From Solirubrobacter sp963837485 (lineage in GTDB: Bacteria > Actinomycetota > Thermoleophilia > Solirubrobacterales > Solirubrobacteraceae), in contig CAWINP010000007.1 of assembly GCA_963837485.1 (NCBI GenBank), positions 248,001 to 312,000 on the forward strand: 64,000 nt of DNA. Direction: 5' to 3'. Positions 17,663 through 24,971 of the stretch are shown here, one piece after another. Positions within the stretch are counted from its first letter, which is position 1. Each line of letters begins with the position of its first letter. The translations under genes and the position numbers were made by a program. Below the pieces are notes generated by a model. That model was not told the origin of the DNA and searched no databases. It worked only from the letters and a program-made list of their open reading frames with translations.

Positions 17663-18729
17663 CGGACCGTGAACACCACCCGGGTCGCGCCGCGCTTGAG
17701 CGGGGTGCGGTTGCCCGCGCCGTCGATCGCGATGGCGTCGAGCACATAGCGCCCGCGCGTCAGGCGCGACGGCAGCAGGTAGGACCACTCGGGCGTGTCG
17801 CCGATCTTGAAGTACGCCCCGCGGCCGCAGCGCGTGCCCACGAACCGCTCCTGGCGTCCGGAGAAGTACCAGCAGCGCTTGCCCAGCCGCTTGGTCAGCC
17901 GCAGCTTCACGACCGCGGCGTCGGAGAAGCTGCCGCGCAGCTCGCGCGGGCCGGTCTTGAGCACGGCGTGGTCCTTCAGCCCGGCCAGCCGCGCCGTCGG
18001 CGGCGTGCGGTCGGCCGGCGCGATGGTGGCGAACGGACCCGGAGAGTCGGGGATGACCATGACCGCCTCGCTTGCCGACGGCGCGTCGCCGGCCCTCGTC
18101 GCCTTCAGCGTCGCAAGGCCGCCGCTCCTCAGCGTGACCGTCGCCTTGCCGTCGGGGCCGGTCGTCACCGGAGCGGCGCCGCCGGTGACCGTCGCGCCCG
18201 CGGCCGGCGTCCGCGTCCCCTCACCCGCGGTGAGCGTCGCGGCGCGGTACTCGACCACGGTCACGGTGATCGATGCGCCCGTCCCGACCGTCGCCGGCAC
18301 GCCTTCGAGATCGAGCGGGAGCACGGACGGCGGGAAGTCCGGCGCCGGGCCGGAATGGTCCGCGAGCATCAGCACCTCGTCGCCCTGTCCAAGCAGGTCG
18401 CCGCAGATGCCGTTGCCGACCTTGTAGCCGCTGCCGCCGCGATCCAGCCACTCGGCCCAGTAGTCGGAGTTCGAGAAGTCGTGCTTCTCGCCGAGGATCG
18501 TCTGCGTGAACGCCTGCCGGTCCCAGTTGCCACGCGTCGCCGCCTCGATCGCCGCCGACGCGCTGTTGCCCGGGCAGCCGTCGACATCGGCGGAGCCCAG
18601 CACCACCGCGGTGCGTTCCAGCAGCGTCGAGGCGGCGCCCTCGACGCGCACCGTGACCGTCGGCGCGGCCAGGGCGGGCGATGCGGTGATGAGGCCGGCC
18701 ACCAGACCGGCGCATAGACCGAGCTTCAT
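17659..18729 (-). CDS. Secreted DUF4430-like protein, first gene of B12 operon
   Basis: 356 aa from ATG 18729, which has GGAAAGGGG about 11 nt upstream; a GTG at 18741 sits too close to that site. Signal peptide at residues 1-22 (LCAGLVAGLITASPALA). The N-terminal region (about 25-130) starts TVTVRVEGAASTLLERTAV and ends GNGICGDLLGQGDEVLMLAD, a DUF4430-like layout of effector strand, central W and GDEV turn. Then comes an Ig-like domain (about 150-230, TAGEGTRTPAAGATVTGG) and a C-terminal domain with cysteines and a DGAGNRTPL motif. The mRNA leader carries the cobalamin riboswitch. Probably an extracytoplasmic ligand-binding or presenting component. Confidence 0.75.
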   Translation of the reverse strand: MKLGLCAGLVAGLITASPALAAPTVTVRVEGAASTLLERTAVVLGSADVDGCPGNSASAAIEAATRGNWDRQAFTQTILGEKHDFSNSDYWAEWLDRGGSGYKVGNGICGDLLGQGDEVLMLADHSGPAPDFPPSVLPLDLEGVPATVGTGASITVTVVEYRAATLTAGEGTRTPAAGATVTGGAAPVTTGPDGKATVTLRSGGLATLKATRAGDAPSASEAVMVIPDSPGPFATIAPADRTPPTARLAGLKDHAVLKTGPRELRGSFSDAAVVKLRLTKRLGKRCWYFSGRQERFVGTRCGRGAYFKIGDTPEWSYLLPSRLTRGRYVLDAIAIDGAGNRTPLKRGATRVVFTVR

Positions 18730-18769
18730 GCTCGAGGCCACCCCTTTCCACGAGGGCGTTCGGCGTTGC

Positions 18770-18910
18770 GGTCGGCGGGAGGTCTCCTGGCTTGACGGGC
18801 CTACTCCCCCGCGCCTTCCCGACTTGCGTCAGTGGCCTGCTGCGGCGAGCTTCCCCGGTGACAGTGGCGGGTCCGCGCCGGATTCTCACCGGCTTCCCTG
18901 TCCACCGACC
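18770..18910 (-). ncRNA. Cobalamin riboswitch
   Basis: Read on the minus strand, the leader shows GGTCGG at its 5' edge pairing with CCGACC at its 3' edge (P1), then GGGAAGCCGGTGAGAATC, the GCGGACCCGCCACTGT core, and the B12 box AAGCCAGGAGACC (18781-18793). These are the universally conserved elements of adenosylcobalamin-type riboswitches. It lies about 40 nt upstream of the first gene of the ECF operon. The downstream GGAAAGGGG is a likely ribosome-site target; I see no U-tract terminator, so control is probably at translation start. High cobalamin would turn the operon off. Confidence 0.95.
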
Positions 18911-18926
18911 TGTGAACGGGGGCCAT

Positions 18927-18956
18927 GCTATACGACGAGGCGTCGATGACCGTGAA
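18927..18956 (-). promoter_or_regulatory. Promoter of the B12 operon, inside the adenosyltransferase gene
   Basis: On the minus strand TTCACG (18956-18951) is followed after 18 bp by TATAGC (18932-18927), a sigma-70-like pair. The transcript would start near 18920, just ahead of the riboswitch. It overlaps the 5' end of the divergent adenosyltransferase gene. Confidence 0.5.
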
Positions 18957-19506
18957 CCTGACCCGCATCTATACGCGTCTCGGCGACGGCGGCGAGACGC
19001 ATCTGGGCGACATGAGCCGGGTGCCGAAGACCGACGCACGGATCGAGGCGTACGGGACGGTCGACGAGCTCAACGCGCAGATCGGCGTCGCGCTCACCGT
19101 CGACGGCACGCCCCGCGCGGACTGGCTACGCCGGATCCAGAACGACCTCTTCGACGTCGGCGCCGACATCTCCGTCCCGGAGGGCGGGTCGCGCGAGCGG
19201 CTGCGCGTGATCGCAGAGCAGACCGCGTGGCTGGAGCATGCGTGCGACGAGGCCAACGAGCCGCTCGCGCCGCTGAAGTCCTTCGTCCTGCCCGGCGGCA
19301 CGCCCGCCGCCGCGCAACTGCACGTGTGCCGCACGGTCTGCCGCCGCGCGGAGCGCCGCGCGATCGCGTGCGGCGACGCGATCAACGCGGAGTGCGTGCG
19401 CTACCTGAACCGGCTCTCGGACCTGCTGTTCATCCTGTCGCGCGCCGCAAACGCGGGCGGGGCGGGCGGGGACGAACCTCTCTGGGAGCCCGGCCGCTAC
19501 CGCTGA
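18946..19506 (+). CDS. pduO: Cob(I)alamin adenosyltransferase, PduO type
   Basis: 186 aa from ATG 18946; an in-frame ATG at 18925 is possible but would begin in the promoter of the opposite operon. It transfers the adenosyl group of ATP to cob(I)alamin to make adenosylcobalamin. N-terminal ATP-binding motif TRIYTRLGDGGETHLGD, then RVPKTDARIEAYGTVDELNA, and the C-terminal RRAERRAIACGD and YLNRLSDLLFILSRAAN helices are all family hallmarks. It is divergent from the riboswitch operon, which supports a corrinoid role for that operon. The 3' end overlaps the convergent PAP2 gene by 77 nt. Confidence 0.95.
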   Translation: MTVNLTRIYTRLGDGGETHLGDMSRVPKTDARIEAYGTVDELNAQIGVALTVDGTPRADWLRRIQNDLFDVGADISVPEGGSRERLRVIAEQTAWLEHACDEANEPLAPLKSFVLPGGTPAAAQLHVCRTVCRRAERRAIACGDAINAECVRYLNRLSDLLFILSRAANAGGAGGDEPLWEPGRYR

Positions 19507-20086
19507 CCGCGAGCGCGACGGCGCACCACGCGACCGACACGAGGATGCCCCCGAGCACGTCGCTCGGGTAGTGGCTGCCGAGCAGCACCAGCGAGCCGAG
19601 CGCGATCGCCGCGAAGCCGCCGCCGAGCACAGCGACCGGTGGCCGCAGCCGCGGCGGGAGGACGATCAACAGCCCCAGCAGCAGGCTCACCGCGGCGGTG
19701 GTGTGCCCGCTGGGCCACGACGCCGCCGGCAGGTAGTGGTCGGCCGGATACGGGCGCTGCACCGCCAGCAGCGGCTTGAGCAGCTGCGCGGTGACCTCGG
19801 CGCCGAGCACCGCGGCGCCGGCCGCGAGCCCGGCGCGCTTGCGCCCGGCGAGGATCGCCCCGCCCACGAGCAGCGCGAGCAGCAGCGCGAACGATGCCGG
19901 ATCGAAGAACGAGACGACGTCCGTCGCGAGCGTCGCGCGCGGCTGCGTCTGGTGCGCCATCGCGTCCTCGAGCACCCGCAGGTCGACGCGCTGGGCGGGC
20001 GCGACGTTCGCGAACACGAGGTAGACCGCCCCGGCGAGCGCGGCGGACGCGGCGGCGGCGAGTAGCGGGCGACGTTCCATCCTCAC
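19430..20086 (-). CDS. PAP2-family membrane phosphatase
   Basis: 218 aa from GTG 20086 (an ATG two codons later, at 20080, is equally possible). Integral membrane phosphatase of the PAP2/undecaprenyl-diphosphatase type. The three-part active site is visible: KPLLAVQRP, PSGHT and SHYPSDVLGG. Five to six membrane segments alternate with these loops. The tail is Arg/Pro rich. The substrate could be undecaprenyl diphosphate or a phosphatidic-acid-like lipid; the sequence cannot decide. It lies downstream of the MerR-like gene on the same strand and converges on the adenosyltransferase gene. Confidence 0.9.
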   Translation of the reverse strand: MRMERRPLLAAAASAALAGAVYLVFANVAPAQRVDLRVLEDAMAHQTQPRATLATDVVSFFDPASFALLLALLVGGAILAGRKRAGLAAGAAVLGAEVTAQLLKPLLAVQRPYPADHYLPAASWPSGHTTAAVSLLLGLLIVLPPRLRPPVAVLGGGFAAIALGSLVLLGSHYPSDVLGGILVSVAWCAVALAVSGSGRAPREVRPRPPRPRLRRATG

Positions 20087-20092
20087 CCGAAA

Positions 20093-20473
20093 TTAGCCAT
20101 CGTGGCTTAAGCGCAGTGGAACGTCGCGCAGCGGCGGCGGCGCGGCCATCGCCTGCCAGCCGCGCGGCGAGAGCACGAACGCCCGGTCCAGGACGATCCG
20201 CGGCCGCTTCTCCTCCGTGACCGCGAGCTGCGCGTCGCTCAGCGGCCAGGTGCCCGGCAGGTGCGCGATCGCGCGCCGGACCTGGGCGTGGGAGGCGCCG
20301 CGCTCGAGCAGCGCGTGGACCATCGCGGCCTCGAGCGCGTCCTCGACCGAGTACACGTGCGGGTCGCCGCTCGACTGCGACGCGCGGATGTAGCCCCAGC
20401 GCGCCCACTGCCCGATCGTGTTGCCGGTGACGCCGGCGAGCGCGCCGACCTCGCCGGCGAGGAGATGCCCTAC
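20093..20473 (-). CDS. MerR-like helix-turn-helix protein, non-canonical start
   Basis: About 126 aa. The DNA-binding helices are clear (GEVGALAGVTGNTIGQWARW, then GYIRASQSSGDPHVYSVED). The frame contains no ATG, GTG or TTG near the natural N-terminus. The upstream response-regulator gene ends CGG-TAG, and the tetranucleotide GTAG (20473-20470) places a GTA codon exactly where a start codon would overlap the stop by 4 nt, giving (M)GHLLAGEVG. Any canonical start is either over 150 nt upstream inside the regulator gene or would cut the helix-turn-helix. The coordinates assume the GTA start. Target genes unknown; probably co-transcribed with the two-component genes. Confidence 0.65.
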   Translation of the reverse strand, partial: VGHLLAGEVGALAGVTGNTIGQWARWGYIRASQSSGDPHVYSVEDALEAAMVHALLERGASHAQVRRAIAHLPGTWPLSDAQLAVTEEKRPRIVLDRAFVLSPRGWQAMAAPPPLRDVPLRLSHDG

Positions 20474-21114
20474 CGCTCCATGAGCTTGACCGCGGCGTCG
20501 CGATCGGGGACGCGCAGCTTGCGCAGGATCGCCGCCACGTGCGAGCGCACGGTCGCGGGCGACACGACGAGCGTGCGCGCGATCTGCGCCGTGGTCATCT
20601 TGCGCCGCATCAGCTCGAGGACTTCCCACTCCCGTGAAGTCAAGCGCGGCTCGTCCTCGCGCGACGACATCAGCGCGCGCCGCCGCGGCGCGCGGTCGCG
20701 GAACTCCTCCACCAGGCGCGTGACCAGCGTGACCGGGAGCGCGGCCTCGCCGTTCATCACGTCGCGCAGCGCGTCCGGCAGGCGCTCGCTCTCGGTGTCC
20801 TTGAGCAGGTAGCCTGCGGCGCCCGCCCGCAGGGCGGCGAACAGGTGGCTGTCGTCGCGCGAGACCGTCAGCATCACGACGCGCGTGCCAGGCAGCCGCG
20901 CCGTGATCTCCCACGCGGCAGCGAGCCCGCTGCCCGGCATGTTGACGTCGAGCAGGGCGAGGTCGGGCTGCTCGCGCAGCGCGGCGTCGACCGCACCCGG
21001 CGCATCCTCCGCCGTCGCGATCACCTCATAGCCGCCGTCCTGGCGAAGCGCTGTCGCGACATCCTCGCGCGTGGGCGCGTGATCGTCGGCGACGAGAACG
21101 CGTACCTTCGCTAT
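20470..21114 (-). CDS. NarL/FixJ-type response regulator, non-canonical start
   Basis: 214 aa. Receiver domain with the acidic pair DDH, phospho-acceptor in LALLDVNMPG and GYLLKD lysine, then a LuxR-type helix-turn-helix (LTSREWEVLELM ... QIARTLVVSPATVRSHV). It ends AVKLMER. The reading frame has no ATG, GTG or TTG near the N-terminus. The kinase gene ends CCA-TAG, and ATAG (21114-21111) offers an ATA codon overlapping that stop by 4 nt and yields (M)AKVRVLVADDH, the expected start of a receiver domain. The next in-frame GTG would remove the acidic pocket. Partner of the kinase at 21111. Confidence 0.88.
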   Translation of the reverse strand: MAKVRVLVADDHAPTREDVATALRQDGGYEVIATAEDAPGAVDAALREQPDLALLDVNMPGSGLAAAWEITARLPGTRVVMLTVSRDDSHLFAALRAGAAGYLLKDTESERLPDALRDVMNGEAALPVTLVTRLVEEFRDRAPRRRALMSSREDEPRLTSREWEVLELMRRKMTTAQIARTLVVSPATVRSHVAAILRKLRVPDRDAAVKLMER

Positions 21115-22484
21115 GGCAGCACCACCTGGACGAGAGTACCGGCACCGGGAACCGACTCGAGTGAGAGGCGGCCGCCGACCATCTCCGCGCGCTCGCGCAT
21201 GGCGATCAGGCCATAGCCGGCCACGCCGAGCCCGCTGCTCGCGCCGCTGACGAAACCCGAGCCGTCGTCGATCACGCGCACGCTCAGCGGCGGGCCGACG
21301 AGATCCACGCGCACGTGGCGCGCGCCGCCGTGGTGCGCGGCGTTGCGGACGGCCTCGGCGACGATCCGCAGCACCTCGGCGCGCACCTCGGGCGCGACCT
21401 CGCCGGCGGCGCGGCTGTTGACCTGCACCTCGACGTCGCACTCGAGCGCGAGCCGGGCGCCATGGCGCGCCAGCGCGACGTGCAGCGGCTCGCTCGAGGA
21501 CGGCGCGAGCGCCTCGATCGCGCGGCGGGAGTCCTCCAGCGCGCGCTCGGCCGCGGAGAGGATCTCGATGCCCTCCGGCAGCTCGCTCAGCCGGCCGGCG
21601 CGGCGGCGGATGAACGCGAGCTCCTGCGCGACGCCGTCGTGCAGCTCGCGCGCCAGCCGGCGGCGCTCGCTCATCACCGCGGCGTCGGCACGGGCGGTCG
21701 TGCGCGCGCGCAGCTCCTCCACCACGCCGGCGAGCAGCGCAAGCCACCCCAGCAGGCGCAGGACGTCGCCGAGGTGGACGGCCTTGGCGTCGACCGGCGG
21801 GAAGAGCGCGTAGTTGAGCTTCGCGAAACCCCCGAGCACGACGGCGACCGCGACCCAGCGCAGCAGCACGTGGCCGCGCTTACCGGCGCGGCGGGCGAGG
21901 CCGAGGGCCGCGACGACGAGCGCGGCGGCGACGGCGATCTGCACGATCAGGCGGCCGAGCTCGGGGCGGAACTGGGGCCGCGGCGACTCGATCACGCCGA
22001 AGTCCGCGGGGCCCGGGCCCGCGAGGTAGGCGGCGGCGCAGAAGAGCACGAGGCCGAGGCCGCCGGCGGTGAGCCAGACGGTGCGCCGGGATACTCGTAA
22101 GCTTTCGGGCGCAAACGCCGCGACGGCGAGCATCGCCGTGCCTGCGAGATTGCCGCCCATCGCATAGCGAGCCTTGTCGGGCCCCCACGCGCCGAAGACG
22201 ATCATCCCCGCTACCGAGATCGCGGTCAGCGCCAGGACGACCAGCCCTGACGTCAACCACAGATAGTCGGCCCGCGAGCCTGGTCCGCACTGCTTGAGCA
22301 GCAGTGCCACCGTCGAGACGGCGAGCAGCGCTCCGCCCGTCTCGAGCGCGACGCGCAGAGACGGCGCGTCCAACGACGATCGCAGCCATGGGACGGCGAC
22401 GACCGCAAGCGTCACGGCAGCGGCACCAGCCGCCGCAAGCGACACCATGGGAAGCGCCGGCCTCCGAGCCGGTCCTTGCTCCAT
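21111..22484 (-). CDS. Membrane sensor histidine kinase (HisKA_3)
   Basis: 457 aa from ATG 22484, with GGAGGGTGG upstream. Six to seven membrane segments fill residues about 12-270. The dimerisation/phosphoacceptor helix reads RRRLARELHDGVAQELAFI (H in ELHDG, HisKA_3 type). The ATPase part has EAVRNAAHHGG (N box), VIDDGSGF (G1) and GYGLIAMRERAEMVGG (G2). It pairs with the NarL-type regulator that follows. No extracellular sensing domain is evident, so sensing may be within the membrane. Signal unknown. Confidence 0.9.
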   Translation of the reverse strand: MEQGPARRPALPMVSLAAAGAAAVTLAVVAVPWLRSSLDAPSLRVALETGGALLAVSTVALLLKQCGPGSRADYLWLTSGLVVLALTAISVAGMIVFGAWGPDKARYAMGGNLAGTAMLAVAAFAPESLRVSRRTVWLTAGGLGLVLFCAAAYLAGPGPADFGVIESPRPQFRPELGRLIVQIAVAAALVVAALGLARRAGKRGHVLLRWVAVAVVLGGFAKLNYALFPPVDAKAVHLGDVLRLLGWLALLAGVVEELRARTTARADAAVMSERRRLARELHDGVAQELAFIRRRAGRLSELPEGIEILSAAERALEDSRRAIEALAPSSSEPLHVALARHGARLALECDVEVQVNSRAAGEVAPEVRAEVLRIVAEAVRNAAHHGGARHVRVDLVGPPLSVRVIDDGSGFVSGASSGLGVAGYGLIAMRERAEMVGGRLSLESVPGAGTLVQVVLP

Positions 22485-23066
22485 TTCCACCCTCCGAACC
22501 TCCGAACCCGCCCGGTGTTCTACCTGACCGAACCTGTTAAGGGCAAGGCCGATTGTCCGCAAACTGCACTCACGCCCAGGCGGACCGATCGGTATCGCTA
22601 TTCGACGGCTTTGTGGTTTTTGGCTCCAATGGCGGTTTGTCGCGCCCAACTGGGCGTTTGACCGCTCACTGATCGCTCATCCGAAATCGATCGCCGATAC
22701 GGCGCGCGGGCGCGATCTTCCGGACCAGCTGGGAAGCCCGCGGTCCTTTACCGGCGCTTTGCCGCCGCCTCACCGGCGAGCCGCAACATGCCATCCAGAT
22801 GCACGGCGACGGACGACAGCGAGTGGCGGCCCATCTGAGGCATCCCTCGGTCGGGCGGCGCCCGCGCATCGAACGGGTTGAGCAGAGCGTCGCCGTCCGC
22901 AATCGCAGGCGGCGTGCAAGCAGCGAGAGACGGATCTCTTGCGCTTGAACAAACTTCAAGGGGGCGAGATGGGCTTCAAGGTCTGAGGGTTCAGGTAGGT
23001 GTGAGAGGGAGAATGAGAGCCGGCTCGAAAGAGCCGGCTTTCTTGTTTGCGCGTACCGTCCCGCGC
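22485..23066. other. Gene-poor stretch with orphan terminator
   Basis: About 580 bp without a gene I can defend. It is less GC-rich at 22510-22680. On the minus strand an open frame ends at 22748 (peptide GMPQMGRHSLSSVAVHLDGM and onward) with coding-like third positions but no convincing start, so it may be a gene remnant. On the plus strand a five-codon ORF (MGFKV) at about 22969 has AAGGGGGCG in front and is followed by the terminator at 23018. Confidence 0.5.
23018..23048 (+). terminator. Rho-independent terminator
   Basis: AGCCGGCTC - GAAA - GAGCCGGCT is a perfect 9-bp stem with a GNRA-type tetraloop, followed by TTTCTTGTTT. It is oriented for plus-strand transcripts and lies 19 bp before the start at 23067. 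No protein gene precedes it on that strand within 600 bp, so it may end a small RNA. Confidence 0.8.
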
Positions 23067-23375
23067 ATGTCGTCGCACGAGCACTTCGGCGCCAACGCCG
23101 ACCGCGCGCCGGATCCCACGCCCGGCACCTATCGCATCGAGATCCTGATCGAGCGGATCTCCGAGGCCGAGGCCCTCGATCTGCTGCGCGAGCTCGCCGA
23201 CGCGCTCGCCGCCCGCGGCCACTCGCTCCAGCGCGACGACGACGTCCACGTCCGCTCGGTGCTCACGCTCGGCCGGGCCGACTGGCCCGCAGAGCTGGTC
23301 ACCGACGCGCTCCACGCGATCCTCCCGCGCTCGTCCCCCAGGCCGCCGGACCTCGAGTACTACACGCCGAACTGA
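23067..23375 (+). CDS. Small hypothetical protein
   Basis: 102 aa from ATG 23067; the frame is open upstream but crosses the terminator hairpin, so the short form is right. Soluble and acidic, with an alpha/beta pattern: EAEALDLLRELADALAARGH looks like a helix, followed by strands RDDDVHVRSVLTLG. I recognise no family. No Shine-Dalgarno is obvious, and the gene begins directly after a strong terminator, so it may be expressed from a promoter in the hairpin region or as a leaderless message. It is followed by the IS110 element. Confidence 0.5.
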   Translation: MSSHEHFGANADRAPDPTPGTYRIEILIERISEAEALDLLRELADALAARGHSLQRDDDVHVRSVLTLGRADWPAELVTDALHAILPRSSPRPPDLEYYTPN

Positions 23376-23706
23376 TATGGCGTAGCGCTTGTCAAGGGCA
23401 CACCTGTCTTTCTGCGGGTCCCGGTTGGGGCCCGCGGTCGTTGTGGTTGGTGGTGCTCGGGGCTCCCGGGGTCCGACGCCCGGGGAACCAGGTTGCGCGA
23501 CTGCGGTGGTCAGCCTGATATGCGGGGACTTCACCCCATGACCGTGGGTTCGCCGCGGGTCGCTCTCTAGAAGCGGGCGCTCCGGACGCGGGTGGCGTCG
23601 ATGGTGCCCATAGAACGGTCGCGACCCAGTCGAGTGCGGCGCGTGCTGGCCCTGTGGTGGGCGTCGGACCCCGGCAGCGTCGAGCCACCGGAGCGTGGAT
23701 GTGCGT
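23376..23706 (-). ncRNA. Structured non-coding flank, candidate bridge RNA region
   Basis: 331 bp between the small gene at 23375 and the transposase stop contain no gene but at least three strong hairpins: GCGGGTCCC/GGGGCCCGC near 23418-23440, CCCGGG/CCCGGG near 23466-23485, and GGGG/CCCC around AAGT near 23523-23537. IS110-family elements encode a bridge RNA in a non-coding end. This flank is a candidate; the 5' leader is the other. Call is inference. Confidence 0.35.
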
Positions 23707-24792
23707 TCAGTCCAGCGTGGCGGCCTCCCAGCAAAAGCACGCGAGCTCGCGGGCGTTGGCGATCGTGATCACCCCGGCCGGCTTGTTGCGGGCCTTCATC
23801 TGCGTGTAGCGCTGGTGCAGGCGGACCTGCGCGCGCCAGGCGATCGCGATCACGCGGGGATCGATCCCTTGCTGGCGACGCGCGAGCGTGCTGCCGGTCG
23901 CCGGCAGGCGCCGGTAGTGCCAGGCCGCCTCGACCAGTAGCCGGCGGGCGTGGCTGGAGCCCGCCTTGGTGATCGCGCCCAACCGGCGCTTGCTGTCGGT
24001 GGTGTACTCGGCCGGGACGATCCCCAGGAATGCCGTCAGTTGCGCGGGCTTGTTGAAGCGGTGGAAGTCGCCGACCTCGCAGCACAGGCCGACCGCCGAC
24101 AGCGTCGCCAGGCCGCGAAAGCACCGCAGCCGGTATGCCGTGGCCGCGAACGGTGCCGAGGGCAACAGCTGTTCGATCGTTGCCTCGAGATCCTGGCGGC
24201 GCTGCTGGAGTTGCTCGACGGCGTTGACGTACTCGCCCACGACCATCCGCGAGGCCAAGTCGTCGAACTTCAGCCGAACGATCCAGTCGATGTGGCGGTC
24301 GCTCCAGGTCGTGCCCGTCTCGTAGCGCAGCCCGCGCCGGAGCAGCATCTTGCTCAGGCGATGACGCGCCCGGGAGAGGTCCTGGCGGACGTCCTCGCGG
24401 GCACGAACCAAGTCACGCAACGCTTCCTCGGCTTCGGTCGGGACGCGAACGAACGACAGCCCACCGGCGGCGAGCTGGCGAGCGAGCCGTTCGGCGTCAC
24501 GCGCGTCGGTCTTGATCCGATCCGTCGGCTTGCGCGGGATCAGCCCCGGCGCGCACACGCGCACCTCGATGCCGGCGGCGCGGGCGACGCGGGCGAGCTT
24601 CATGCCTGTCGGCCCCGCCTCATAGACCGCGATCACCCGGCCATCGAACCCGGCCAAGAACCCGACCACCGCCTTCTCCGGCGAGCCACGCAACTTCGCG
24701 CGCGTCAGCTCGCCGGTATCGCGATCAAGGACCGCGACCGTTGTCTGGGTCGCGTGCACGTCGAGCCCAACCCAGCAGATAGCGTCCGCCAC
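23707..24792 (-). CDS. IS110-family transposase (DEDD recombinase)
   Basis: 361 aa from GTG 24792, with GGGAGG upstream; the frame is open 41 codons further but crosses the leader repeat. The N-terminal RuvC-like DEDD domain shows VGLDVHATQT (D), VYEAGPTG (E) and KTDARDAERLA (D...D). The C-terminal Transposase_20 domain shows FRGLATLSAVGLCCEVGD, FLGIVPAEYTT and GAITKAGSSHARRLLVEAAW, including the conserved serine. Length is normal and the gene looks intact, so the element may be active. It is inserted between a small hypothetical gene and ohr. Confidence 0.95.
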   Translation of the reverse strand: MADAICWVGLDVHATQTTVAVLDRDTGELTRAKLRGSPEKAVVGFLAGFDGRVIAVYEAGPTGMKLARVARAAGIEVRVCAPGLIPRKPTDRIKTDARDAERLARQLAAGGLSFVRVPTEAEEALRDLVRAREDVRQDLSRARHRLSKMLLRRGLRYETGTTWSDRHIDWIVRLKFDDLASRMVVGEYVNAVEQLQQRRQDLEATIEQLLPSAPFAATAYRLRCFRGLATLSAVGLCCEVGDFHRFNKPAQLTAFLGIVPAEYTTDSKRRLGAITKAGSSHARRLLVEAAWHYRRLPATGSTLARRQQGIDPRVIAIAWRAQVRLHQRYTQMKARNKPAGVITIANARELACFCWEAATLD

Positions 24793-24913
24793 GGTCAGCA
24801 CCTCCCAGCTATGTGTCGGCCCACGCCGCCGCCACAGGCTGCGTGAGGCGTTCGCCCGCGCGGCGGGTACCAGCCGCCGCCCAGGCCCCCACAAGTTGCG
24901 CGGGGTGCTGACC
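24793..24913 (-). promoter_or_regulatory. Transposase leader with RBS-sequestering inverted repeat
   Basis: GGTCAGCACC (24793-24802) and GGTGCTGACC (24904-24913) are perfect 10-bp inverse copies. On the transposase mRNA the distal copy pairs with GGTGCTGACC that lies between the GGGAGG ribosome site and the GTG start. Inside is a second hairpin, GCGGCGG/CCGCCGC around 24860-24880. Read-through transcripts entering from outside would fold and hide the start. Confidence 0.6.
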
Positions 24914-24971
24914 ACTTTCCTACCGCAAGCGGACGGACCAGCTCAGCGGGCGAGATCACCCGCCATACGGT

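Larger units (their letters stand above)
23376..24913 (-). mobile_element. IS110-type insertion sequence, approximate limits
   Basis: The transposase gene (23707-24792) is flanked by a 331-bp non-coding structured segment downstream and a 121-bp structured leader upstream bounded by a 10-bp inverted repeat. IS110 elements have no long terminal inverted repeats and make no target duplication, so the ends cannot be fixed from one copy. The limits given are the neighbouring gene's stop and the outer leader repeat. Confidence 0.6.

Noticed and set aside
20093..20914. 273-codon reading frame for the MerR-like protein
   Set aside because: The upstream 146 codons are a shadow of the response-regulator gene with low-complexity residues.
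22666..22959. Minus-strand ORF of 97 codons
   Set aside because: Composition is Arg/Cys-rich like a shadow frame; no ribosome site and no family. A different frame there looks more coding but has no start.
23707..24915. Longer transposase start at 24915
   Set aside because: It would begin outside the leader repeat; GTG 24792 has a good ribosome site and begins the conserved DEDD domain.
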